Shown here: positions 10,906 through 22,049 of the stretch, piece by piece | How positions within the stretch are numbered: the first letter of the stretch is position 1 | Layout: each line of letters opens with the position of its first letter | From: Malachius bipustulatus | Taxonomy: Eukaryota; Arthropoda; Insecta; Coleoptera; Melyridae | DNA length: 64,000 nt | Direction: 5' to 3' | Assembly: GCA_910589415.1 (NCBI GenBank) | Contig: OU342631.1 | Coordinates: 18,972,001 to 19,036,000 of the forward strand | Program-made: the position numbers and the translations under genes | Notes under the pieces: model-generated | Database searches by the model: none | What the model was told of the DNA's origin: nothing | Seen by the model: only the letters and a program-made list of their open reading frames with translations

Positions 10906-12399
10906 ATAATTATTACACTAACTATAACGATACTCGTACTAATACGAAACGAACACGATTATAGATAGACCTAGAGCGAAGAGCGAGAGTGGGATCCTCG
11001 ACTATAATGTCACATCACTAACCAGTATTGTCCCACATTTTTACAATGTTAAAAGCTATTATTTACTTTATAATTACAAGAATTGTAGAACTCTTGGTGA
11101 AAAAAAAATTACTTCACAGTTCTGCATTTTTTGAACACAAGCGCAATATTTCCAAATCTTCTTCATGACAATGAAAAAATAAATTCAAATTTATGCTTTG
11201 TTAATCAAGAAATCAGCATGACAAAAGCTTAAAATTATGAATGCGTATCATCAACCACCGGCACACCAGCTCCCAGATCACTATTTTCATTTGATGTGAA
11301 ATAATGAAAGTGGCGTTCCGGAAAGTTCAGGTGGTTTCGTCTCCCTTCATAATAATTAAAAGCGTTAGACGGCAGCTTTTATTAATAGGCAAGGCGTTTA
11401 TTTATTGTTTTTCGGGCAACGTCAGGATCTCTTTGAATAAATCCGGGAAGATGATTTATTACGGGCGTTTGTTGAAATAGACGGAGTTGTCTTTAGGGAC
11501 GGATGAATGGGAAAGTCGGTAGGAGGGAGGAGGGAACGCTAATTTTCCATTACCTAATAGTCCGTTTTTAAATAAGCAAAGCTACTTACATGTACATTAC
11601 CATTATTAAGCCGCTTAAAAATTGATTAAATATTTACTCGAGATCCTCTTGGAGCTTCGGTAGGTATATTTGTTTTAGTATAAGGCACTGAAAATAGGCT
11701 TCGGTTTTTCAGTTAATTTTCATGAGACTTACCTACCTATTTACGTCCGTAACATGTTCCCTATTACCTGCTGCCTTAGTTAAACATGTCATGAAAATCT
11801 GGAATTATGACGAACAAACTCTGCGATGGAAAAGCTCCATCTCCGCCGATACGCGAGTTCAGAGTTTTCACTCACTTTCGCAACCAAAACTCTAAAGAGA
11901 AACTCTAAAACTGAAGCATTATACCTAGGTATATTTTCGAGTTTCTCTTCAAGGACGAAAATTTAAATTTTCATAAGCTATTGCGTCAGCTAGTCATTAA
12001 TATTTCTGAATAAATCATTCAAATAAAAAAAAATTAATGAGGAAAAAATACACTTTCGGGCATACACCTTTATTAAATTATACAACGAACAAAACTTGTG
12101 ATTTATCCACTAGAATAGACATAACGCATGCAGAGGTCGATGTTCTGTAATAATAATTGACATCGTTAACAAACAATGCGGTGTTAATAGATAACAACAA
12201 TAAACTTCCTCTCAAATATTGTTTTAACGCAAGATTACTACCAGATATTTATAAACGGTGTTTTATGATTTTTATTGCACTTTTAAAATCACATAAAACA
12301 CTAAACACACACCTCCCACTCGACGTGACCCGCTCTCTGTCACGAACAATTCGGGCGTAAATTTTTAAAAAGTTACTTCTTTTTATTTTTAAATTGCAC
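10906..12399. other. non-coding AT-rich DNA
   Basis: No gene or strong repeat is recognised. Short tracts of moderate GC, such as near 11300-11550, could be conserved intronic elements but carry no identifiable motif. Confidence 0.35.
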
Positions 12400-12800
12400 A
12401 GCGGAGCGACGCCGCTCGCCGATACTGTGGCCGGTCTGAATTTTACAAATCTTGCTTACAAGACTAAAAGCCTAAAGCCGCAAGCATTAAAATTTTATTT
12501 GCTCGGGAAATACAATTTTCCGTCTGGAATGTTACAATTTCATCCATGATTCACGAGCAAAGTAGGGAGCATACAAACACCCCTACGCCCGCACCCATGC
12601 ACACACAGAGACACACACACAGAGGCGCCGTTAATTCGCAAACAGGTGAGAGCCGACCCGTCTGAGAGCAGAGAGGAAACCTCGTGGAAATGTTCTTTCA
12701 GCTCGGTTTATTGGGGTGCGCCCCTATCTGTCTCCAAGTCGGTTAGTAGGGTGGAGAATGGGGATAGAAATGATTCGAAAAAGTCTTATTTCCTGTTCCA
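12400..12800. other. GC-richer patch with a CA-rich simple tract
   Basis: Around 12400-12430 and 12640-12770 the GC content rises above the surroundings. An imperfect CA/CACA simple repeat lies at about 12598-12622. Two overlapping short plus-strand frames (12646-12873 and 12716-12964) encode unrecognisable peptides. This may be a regulatory element in an intron. Confidence 0.2.
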
Positions 12801-15800
12801 AACTAGCCTTACTTCCCAGGCTTTTTTATGCTTTAGTGCCTCTTTATGGCTACATTGCGTTGATTTATATTGAGATGTGGGGCACTGAATACCAAGAAAT
12901 TGTTAGTAGAGATGGCGTTAGTAAAGTCGGCTCTTTGATTTTTCGCATTTTCACTATCTCATAGAAACAATGTAATTTTGGTTATGGAGTTAATTAAAAT
13001 TCAATCGAAGATTTTCCGAACTGGTTTAAGGAAACAGCCGGCCGAATGACGGCTATTGCAGCTCGATTTACTACAGCGGCTCAAAGTGTACAAAATTTTC
13101 CAGCCCGCTAACGACTACTTTCTCTCCCTAGCGCCGACAAATTTTCAAAGTAGTTATGGCATTAGTTACTGATCACCGCAAGTGAGAGCTACAGAGTTTG
13201 AAAGAAAGCACGCAGTTGACAGCTCCCGAGACCGATAACTAGAAATGGGAAAAGTAAGCCAAGAAGACCCTAGGAGTCAAAATAGAAAACATTCTGATAA
13301 AAAAAAAGAATTTATAAAAACGCGTATTTTACATTTTTATTCCCAGCTCTGATGATTGTTTTCAGGATTAGAAACATGTTCATTTAACTATACCTACTCA
13401 ATTTTTTTTCGAAGTTTATTCTGAAAATTTGTCTTCAAATGAAAAACTTATGAATTTTTTAGTTTCCAAACAATTTACATTTGAAAAACTCTCAATACCA
13501 ATGCTCAAATATGAGACTGTCTCGATGGTACTGAAGAAAACAAATTTAATAAAAATCTGACAACAGACAACGATTTGATTTCAGCTACTTATAAAAATTG
13601 TTTTAACGTCAGCTCCGATGATGTTTTAGCAAATCTCGAAACGTGTTTCTCAAAATATTCCTAAATAATTACCACTTAAGTACCTTATAGTTACAATTTA
13701 ACTCTACCTTCCTTACATACCTAAAACTTTATTATACTTTTTTTATATCGATCATAATCCCGACATTTCGTTGATATGAGATTATATTAATTTCGCAACA
13801 TTGTAGGTACTCATGCACAGCTTGTGTATTTTATATACCCTCTTATTGATAAGTAGCAAATAAATGGGGGCCAAATAAAGACCAGATCGACATAAATCAC
13901 CTGAGCAACCGTTATTAAGAGGCGCTTTATTTGATTTTAATTTCGCCTGCAACCCATTCAACACAAATCCGGCTCGAAGGATCATATTAATTTACCCGTT
14001 TCTAAAGAGCTGATTTAAATCTTTTTTTTTACTTTTCATTCAGGCACAATTTTATTGCAAAAATAATAAATAAAAAAGGTTTCATACATTTATAATTAAA
14101 AAATATCTAAGTAGTTAGTTTAGAATAAATCTTAAAATCTTACATTCAAGACGTTTCAAGATAACCCAGTACAAAAATTATTGGACCAATTAAATATAAA
14201 TTGCACCCTTTCCGACACAGGACGACAACAAAGGATTCCCAAGACGGACCTGTGAAACTTTCCCTTCTATTTGATAAAATCTGATTCGAGGGCTTAAAAT
14301 TTGTCATTGTTTTAATCCGAGGAGATTCGAGTGGGACTCGAGAAATGTACAAATTCGCTACGAATTGATAAAGGGCCTGACCCTCAAATCTGATTCACGA
14401 TTCTCGTTAAGAGTTGATGATTGCTCACTTTGACTTTCTTTGTCAGTAAAAGCCGAATTAAGTTCGTTACTGCCTTTTCACATAACCCGTGGAACTTTCA
14501 ACTATTTGACGAACGTTTCAAATTTCAACTAGAAAGCAATTCGGAGCCAAATCGTTAAGCTGTAATGAACAAAATCGTTACAGTTTATATTTTATGTACA
14601 ATAAATTAACTACAATTATTATTATGTAGGTACACTTAATATGGCCATCAACTACAAAAGTAAAAAAAACTGAACAGCAAGCTGGAATATATGGAGTAGA
14701 CGCAAAAGAAAATTATCCAAGCGTCGGGTATAAAAATCAGCCATAAAAGTGATATAATCATGGGAGTTTCTGGCCTTTTGAGCTAATAATTTGATCCCAT
14801 ATATCTCTTAAATCGTTCTTTACAAATGCCGTGTACGTGACAAAGCAGAAAGCCGGGAATACCCGCAAATAATGTATTAGAAAAACACAGAGACAATGAC
14901 TTGAATGAAAGCGTGCGTGACTTTGACGTCTGGCAAACGATCAGGTCGCTGCCGGGATTGGTCCGGGACTCCCGGAGCTACTGCTTTTCATTTATCCTGA
15001 TAGCGACTGTCTTAGATTTTTATAGCTGTTATTTTTGCAACGACAAGTTCAGGAAATGAGAACAACTCCGGTCCAAATGTTGCCTAATTTATAGGAGCAC
15101 CTTCGGGGAACGTCCCAACAGGAAGATTGAACTTCAACGACCCTTTAATAGAGAAGAAAATTGCCAGACGATCGACTATTCAATCCGATAAAAACTGTGA
15201 GTGGAATTGCGCTCTCATTGTCTGGATGAGCATTCTCGCTTTATAAAATTTCTCTCTTCAGTACGTCTCTGCCAAGCTGATGGTTTTTATTTTAATCAAA
15301 ATGGAAATTTGCAAGAAGTCTCTATTGAAAATACTAAAAAAATATTCCTCCCTCGTATTTATTTTCTCGTCGAGATGTCTATTTGTTCAGTTCATATTTT
15401 ATAATTTTTTTTTTACTAAATTGATATGATGGTAATATACGTAAAATAGCCCTTTTGATACGAATAACCCTTTTAATACCGCTCGGAGCATCAAATCTGA
15501 ACAATAACATTTTTTCTTCTTTTGGGTAAATTATTAATTTTTTACCAAAATCTAAAAAGTTATTATCCTATACCTCTCACTTGATATTTATTGCGGGGCA
15601 CAAATTAATTATGTAATAACATGATACCAATTTATATCAAGTTATATTCTTCGCAGATTCGCTTCAAATCGTGCATACCGATCAAATGCGAAACGCCTGA
15701 CAAATATAAATTATAACTCACTTATCCCCGTGTAGAATAATAAATTAATAAGGAATCTTCCAACCTTGACTGAATTGCACATGTTTCGTGTTTATATCCC

Positions 15801-16311
15801 GGGTAATTAATTCACAAATACAACGCATTTCATGCCGATCTCAGCGCGCGCGCCCATATTTTCATTTTCCCAAGGAATTTCGAACACACCTAGACATTTT
15901 TACGCGACACGAAAATAAACTGCAAAAATACCATCTGCTTTTTATGAATTAAGCCGCTCGCTCTCTTTCTACCGTCAGATCTAAAAATACTTCAAAAGAA
16001 AATAGGATACACATACCTACTTTCTAAAAATATGACCCAAATTAGTTTTTTTAGGACTAATGGGAATGTTTATATATAATTATTACAAATCCAGGATCAC
16101 TTATTAATTAAAATAACCTTAAATGTAAATATTATAAGAGGCTGAGTATTTGTGGCAAATCTAAAAACCCCTATGCTAATAAATAAACCACAGGAGAGTC
16201 ACAATGGACCAGAAAGAAATTTGAAATCTCGCGGTTTAGCCGCAAATCAATCTACAAACTTGGACTCGTTTGACTGAAACGCCATGAGGAATTTCATGAA
16301 CCAATTAGTTG
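12801..16311. other. non-coding AT-rich DNA
   Basis: I see no supported gene, RNA or transposon. Short ATG frames here lack conserved motifs. Confidence 0.4.
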
Positions 16312-16860
16312 TGAATTAGGGGAATCGTAAAGAAATTAAGCTACCAATTTCCCAATTACAGCGAGTTTTTGAGTAATTGGAACAAATTGCCGAAATGGGC
16401 GACGATTTTGAAATTGTTTCTCGGTTATTTGAAACTACAGTAAAAGAATTAAAAATGAGCCGAGAAACTATGAATTAGGAGTGACCGACTTAAATTAGAC
16501 TACCAGAATTTTAATTTGAGGCGAGTAATTTCGAAAACTGTAAGTTTCTTATTGAGACTTATAATTTTCGATTAGGGGAAGCTTAAAGAAATCAGTCTGC
16601 CAATTTTCTAATTACAGCGAGCCTATATGAGTAATTGGAACAAAATTTAAATAAGACCGACTTTAATTAGACTTCCAGAATTTTGAGGCGAGTAATTTCG
16701 AAACTGCTGCAAGAAATTTTTAATTGAGCCGACTAATTTTTAATTACAGGAAGTTCAATTAAATTAAGGTACTCATTTTCTAATTAAGGCGAGTCTATGC
16801 TGGAGGCATGTTTATTTGCAACTAAAAAAAGAAATTATTTAAAATTGAGCCGATTAATAA
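16312..16860. repeat. degenerate tandem repeat
   Basis: A block with ATTAGGGGAA, AAAGAAAT, CCAATTT, AATTACAGCGAG and GAGTAATTGGAACAAA occurs at about 16315 and again at about 16572, a 256 bp offset. A third, shorter version is near 16735. A companion block (TTAGACT.CCAGAATTT and GAGGCGAGTAATTTCGAAA) occurs at about 16490 and 16665. The copies are clearly related but diverged. Confidence 0.6.
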
Positions 16861-18760
16861 TAAAAAAAAATACAAAGAAAAAGAGCAGAGTTTCTTGTGT
16901 TTAATTATTTACTCCGAACCGGTTACAAAAAATCTCAACAACTTAATTTCTTTTTTCTTCTGGACAACGAAAATTTATACGTCCTGTAATAATTACAATA
17001 AGGGTTGCTTTCATGAATCAAAACTCAATTGTTTCCCCGGTCAAGTTTAAATATAATCCGGAAAAACACGCACCGTGGCTGTGAAATCGCGATTCCAGGA
17101 TAAGGGCCACGTTGAATAATCCAACTAGAAAATCAAGATAAAGCATTCCAATATATTTATATACGGGGGAGTTTAGCAAACAAACGAGCACAAGCGTCTT
17201 GGCGGTCGCGTTTTAATCAACTAATCCCGTGTAATTCAAGTCTAATGGCGCACAACGCTCCGAATGAATGAACTATTCAAAATACGGACAAAGGAACACC
17301 TAGCTCACAGTCCCTAATACAAGCTCGGAGCTATTGAAGAGGTACAGAGAGGTGTCCTGTGATCATTGATTAAAAAAGCAACAAGAATCTAGTCGCTGGA
17401 GTAATTTAGTTTGCAGCTGCATCCCTGTTACTACTTGAATTTCTTTAATCGTTTTGTAAGTTTTAAAATAACAACAAACCTCCCTAATTATCCAAGACGT
17501 TGTTTGAAAATCAAATTAATTGAATACCTAGTTGAAAATGTATCCGCTTGTCATTATGGCTATTATTTGTCATTTGTCATATTGTATTGTATAATTATTA
17601 TTTGTTACTTGTCAACTAATGACAGTTATAGGATACTAACATAAAATTATTTTTCTCACTCAACGTAAATCGTGAATGGTGTGTGACTGGTATGATGTAT
17701 ACCACTTTTAGATGTTTTGCATGCACGCGAAACCAAAATAGACGACAACTCCGGCGTTCGTGTCCATTTTATTACATTATATGGATATGAATAAAAAGAA
17801 CCTCATGTTTTAATCTCGAAAATATCTGCACCAATTTTCCAGCAACTTTTTTATCCCCCTCTCGAATGTCCAATTAAATTCGGAATAAATTTAATTTAGC
17901 CTACGCAAATACCTATACCTACTCCAGTTAAATTCGACAACTCTGTTATTGGCATTTTTCGCCGGAATTCCGTTAAATGGAGCGGCGGATGTTCGAGATC
18001 CGGAAAGCTAATACGAATGGAAGCCAACTCTAAGTTCATTTGTACCTCTTAGGTAGGGAAACTTTAGTTTAAAGTCGTCTAAAACAACTATTCGACGTCA
18101 TTACTAACTCTCCTATCGAGTTCTTTGACGGGTGGAAAATCAATATAAGAACGGAAAATAGTAGGATCGGCAAATATTTCTCTTCTGTCGTCTTTTATTC
18201 GCACTTACACTTAATTAGAGCAGAGGTGCTTCGGATAAGTAAAGAAAATGAATATAAAACAATCGCTCCAATACTTTTAATTAAATAGCTCCCAGTTTAT
18301 TTCTGCGTCACCATTGTCTCTGCGAAATGAAATTATAAACTCAAAACTTAATTTATCTGGAAAAAAAAACTTGTTAAAAAGTCTTAATAAGAAAAAGATA
18401 AGAAATAAATCATAGAAAATTTAACGAAGTCCAGCAGTTTAGAGAAAATAAAATTTACAAAGTCTATATATTTTTTATGCTAGCCACAGTGGATATGTAC
18501 ATTGCAAGGTCCAAGTTTGCTGATTTTTTTACCACTCTCTGCGCTAGCCTCCCAGTAAAATTCATTTTTACCCCAGAAAGAAATGATTTCTCGCGAGAAT
18601 TCAAACTTCAGAACCCACTTCAGGTTGAATCTTTCATTGTCAGACCAAATCGAATAATCGATTCGGCATGTTAGAGGGTCACTAAAATCGTAAAAGCGAA
18701 ATAAATCACGTCGCGGAGTTTCTTTAAGTTGATAAAAAAATCGTCACCTTTTTGTGCAGT
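16861..18760. other. non-coding AT-rich DNA
   Basis: Nothing recognisable. The short frames at 17411-17644 and 18477-18674 have no family resemblance. Confidence 0.4.
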
Positions 18761-19213
18761 TTTTTCCTTCATAACTGGACGATGAAACTGGCAGATGGGC
18801 CTTAAAATCAAAGTTACAGGAGTTACACTGTATAACACAGTTATATAATAGTGGGAGTTAACTTCAGCTAAAAACTCTCAAATTTTTGCACATTCTTTTC
18901 AAATAGTAAAATTATGTGCTCATTTAATTAAAAAATCACTTTACCCAATCTTCAAACAAGAACTTCGTGCCAAAACTCTCAAAATTTTTACATTATGGAG
19001 AACGCGGACCTCCAATGACTTCTCTACAATCTCAAAAGATTTCATCTTGCCCTGAAAAAATTACCTTTCTCACACTTTTATCATAAATTTCATGCCAAAA
19101 ATTTTTCTGTAGTTCTGTATCTCAAACGGTTACCGAGATATCTTCAAGAAACCGAAAAAATAATGTTTCTGACGCCTTGGATTTAAAAAACGGTGAATTT
19201 CCGGACACACGTT
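18761..19213. repeat. old degenerate repeat, left part (retrotransposon target)
   Basis: This stretch contains repeated phrases of the type TTCGTGCCAAAACTCTCAAAA...ACATTATG (18965) and AATTTCATGCCAAAAATTTTT (about 19088). The same phrases reappear to the right of the retrotransposon at 31230-31260 and 32040-32720. The LTR element therefore inserted into a pre-existing degenerate repeat. Confidence 0.5.
19210..19213. repeat. target site duplication CGTT, left copy
   Basis: CGTT immediately precedes the 5' LTR and CGTT immediately follows the 3' LTR at 31020-31023. Four base pairs is a usual target duplication length for Ty3/Gypsy integrases. Confidence 0.85.
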
Positions 19214-19413
19214 TGTAACGTGAATACGTCACCTGTTGTCCTTTTTGCAAAGCTTCCCTCGTTTTAAAGAGAATTGTAAAATTACAGTTCCCTACAACTC
19301 CCTATAATATAGATCGCATCTTTGAACTGACTACCCACACCATATTCTGGCGCTGGTACTGTCTGGATAATTCACTACTAGATGGCATTGCACGTTTCGT
19401 TTCACTAGGATTT

Positions 19414-19536
19414 TGAGTTCCTTTCAGGAACCAAATAAGTTGTCGTTTCAGTCCGATCCTGAGTTCCTTTCAGGAACCAAATAAGTTGTCGTTTCAGTCC
19501 GATCCTGAGTTCCTTTCAGGAACCAAATAAGTTGTC
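19414..19536. repeat. 46 bp tandem repeat in the 5' LTR
   Basis: Two full copies and one partial copy start at 19414, 19460 and 19506. Each begins TGAGTTCCTTTCAGGAACC, whose core GGTTCCTGA/TTTCAGGAACC is nearly palindromic. Repeats in this part of an LTR often act as enhancer or factor-binding arrays; that role is inferred. The same array is in the 3' LTR at 29503-29625. Confidence 0.85.
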
Positions 19537-19697
19537 AACTGTCAATCAGATTTCAGTATCTGCCCGTGACATTTCTCCTTTCACCAACCGAAGGCGGATT
19601 TCCTCTCCAGTTCACGGAACTGAATTCACTTCCTTTTTATCTGTCCATCAAGAAAGTTGATTCTCTTGATCGTTCCCATCGAAGCCTGTTGTTCAGG

Positions 19698-19759
19698 GTA
19701 AGTCGCCATTACAGATATTTTTGAAGAGAAGCTCTAATTTGATTATTACTTATTTTTAG
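19698..19759 (+). other. candidate 62 bp intron inside the LTR leader
   Basis: A strong donor (TTCAGG|GTAAGT at 19698) is followed 62 bp later by a good acceptor with a pyrimidine-rich approach (CTTATTTTTAG|C, ending 19759). About 60 bp is a typical short intron length in insects. If transcription starts upstream in the LTR, this would be removed from the leader of the gag-pol transcript. The same segment is at 29787-29848 in the 3' LTR. It is predicted from sequence only. Confidence 0.45.
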
Positions 19760-20932
19760 CTTCGGGGATTCTATCTCAACGTTACCTTATACCTTATCTT
19801 TACCTTTATCTCTGGTAAATACTTTGTCTTCTCCGGTATTTACTAATTATCTGGATTAATTGCCTATTGCGACCGAGGAAGCCATCTTGAACTAAGAAAC
19901 AAAGGGAGCATGGCCCATTTTTATTCTCCAACTATCTAATTCATCCTTCCACCGTTTTCATTCATCCAAGGTGAAATAAATCAACATTTCGAAGATCTCC
20001 AATAACAACAGAACATTTTCCCGGTGCTAGTGCTGTTTACGACCTTTCAACCCCAGGAGCCTCGTCAGGGCGCGGTCCCTACACCTGCTGGTTTTCTTCT
20101 GGAGATTTCAATGCCTGATTAAGCACCACACCTAGTAAAGTCCAGGAGTTATTAATATCCTTTTTACTGTCAAAATAAAGACAGTTTTTACCTCAATCAG
20201 CTTCATCCCGGAAACTGTAAGTGTTGTCTTTTATTTTATTTCACCGATCATGACGAAGAAGGACTAGAAGATCAGTGCTAACTTAGTAAATTAATTAATT
20301 ATCACTCACGAACTTTATCTTTCCCGATATAAATGATATCGGAAGTATCTTATTCTTTTGTACACAGCTGTACAAGATAAAGGATCCTTTATTTTCAAAC
20401 AAACTGATTGTTTAAATATATTTATATCAGATTTAAAGCTTTTAAAATAAGACAGGATAATTATTTGATTTTAATTAAACAGGAAATGTAAACCATAATT
20501 TGCTCATTAAACATCTGTCCATTTTAACTTATTCTTTGAAAATCACATTAACATCTTTATAACCCTAAATCTACTTTTTATTAGTTCTTCATAGAGTTTA
20601 GGTAGCACAATAAAAATAAGAACCCGAGCAAATCGAGTTAATAAGAACTGAAGAACTCTTTGGCATCCCTAATCTACCTTAGATACCTATATATAGGGTG
20701 TACCTTTTAAATAATTAAAGCAGCAGAATAACTAGCACTCTGATAGTATTTGATTCAGTTTTCAAGTTATTCAACTTCATTGTCTTCAGAGAAATTTGTC
20801 GTGAAAGTTTCTTTTGCAGTATTATCGTTTTGCCGAAACAACATTTTGCCCTTCGCTTGCACTGCAAGCTCTCGTTACTGCTACTTTCGACATTCCCTGA
20901 ATCATAATTAATTATTTTGCTCACGCTGCAAT

Positions 20933-20957
20933 TGGCATTTCCCCGGCGGGAATCGAA
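20933..20957 (+). other. primer-binding site
   Basis: A TGG-initial sequence (TGGCATTTCCCC..., then GGCGGGAATCGAA) starts two bases after the 5' LTR, as expected for a site pairing with the CCA end of a tRNA. The complement of its far end resembles a tRNA T-loop (TTCGATTCCC). The spacing between that motif and CCA is two bases longer than in a normal tRNA, so I do not name the primer tRNA. Confidence 0.6.
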
Positions 20958-22049
20958 TTCACCCTCAAACTTTGGATTAGAAACTACCTTAATTAAATAA
21001 AAGCACTTGATCTCTTCCTAGTTCCCATTATAAATGGAAAATTGATATTAACGTCATAAATTACTTTGTTCAGATGTATCGTACAGTTATCTTACTTTTT
21101 TAATGCATGATTATTATAGTTGCATGAACTCGCATGTTAGTCTAAGAATGTCTTAGTTAGTTATTGTTTTTTTTACTGCTGGTGAATAATAGTGTCGTGA
21201 CGCGAAAATACCTTATCTTCTTACCGCTACACTGCCGCTAAAGGGTAACCTTGCAAAAGGAGCTTTACGGAGTGGTTGTTAATACTGTCGCGAAGGTCTC
21301 GAGTAAGCTTTGGGAGAAGTTTGACTCCGTGCAAAGAGGATACTCTTAAGAGAGCTCTGCGATCAAACTGTCTTTGAAAGTTACATCCAAACATTTCCTT
21401 CATTAACATTATCCCATACCTTCGCTCATGAATTTTAAGTTAAATTCGAAATATCTGAATTATCGATCAGCTGTTCCAACTGGTGTCCCTCTGTCATTGT
21501 CATACGCTGACAGACTGCTAAAGCAACGACAATTCTTTACGTCTAACGTAGAAAGTGAATTCTTTACGTGTAAAGATACGTCATGGTGACATGTACTTCT
21601 TCCGATCCCTACCTTACCGACTCTAGAGAATATCTGTTCTTACCGACATACCTATGCATATTTAAATATTGCCTTATCTTATCTTAGTATCTCTCTAGAT
21701 TACCTTTATCTCTCTCTCTACTAAGAAATTATATCTTATATCGGTATTTTAGTTTTTTTGAAATACCGTGACCTATTTTTTCGTTTTAAAACGAAGGGAA
21801 TTCTTTTGAATTTAAATCTCTCTCTCTCTCACTTGTACTGGTGACGCGACGTCACAGCCAAGTCAAGTAGGCCAGGTTTATTCTTTCTTTATATAGGCCA
21901 GGTTCATTCTTTCCTTATTTAGGCCAGGTACACTAGGTGCTACGTTGCCTACCTGTGCTGATAATACTACTGTCTTCTCTCTAGAATAAAATAAAAAATT
22001 TTTATTCTCATCTATCTATACTATATTATAGTACCTACATTTTTCTAAA
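20958..22049 (+). other. retrotransposon leader (5' untranslated region)
   Basis: This is non-coding sequence between the primer-binding site and gag, with no supported open frame. It contains three copies of TAGGCCAGGTT..TTCTTTC at 21868, 21894 and 21920 (26 bp period), CT microsatellites at about 21706-21719 and 21819-21830, and a near-palindromic GTGACGCGACGTCAC at 21841. A packaging signal is expected somewhere in this leader but I cannot identify it. Confidence 0.6.

Larger units (their letters stand above)
19214..20930 (+). repeat. 5' LTR (1717 bp)
   Basis: It runs from TGTAACGTG to TCACGCTGCA and recurs at an offset of exactly 10,089 bp as the 3' LTR. Line-by-line reading shows no difference between the copies. 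It carries a 46 bp tandem repeat near its start and a 62 bp GT-AG segment. AATAAA-type words are present, but I cannot place the U3/R/U5 borders with confidence. Confidence 0.95.

Noticed and set aside
12598..12622. Telomere- or centromere-like simple repeat
   Set aside because: It is a short imperfect CA tract of ordinary microsatellite type.
19414..19536. CRISPR-like direct repeats
   Set aside because: Only three contiguous copies without unique spacers, inside an LTR of a eukaryotic genome.
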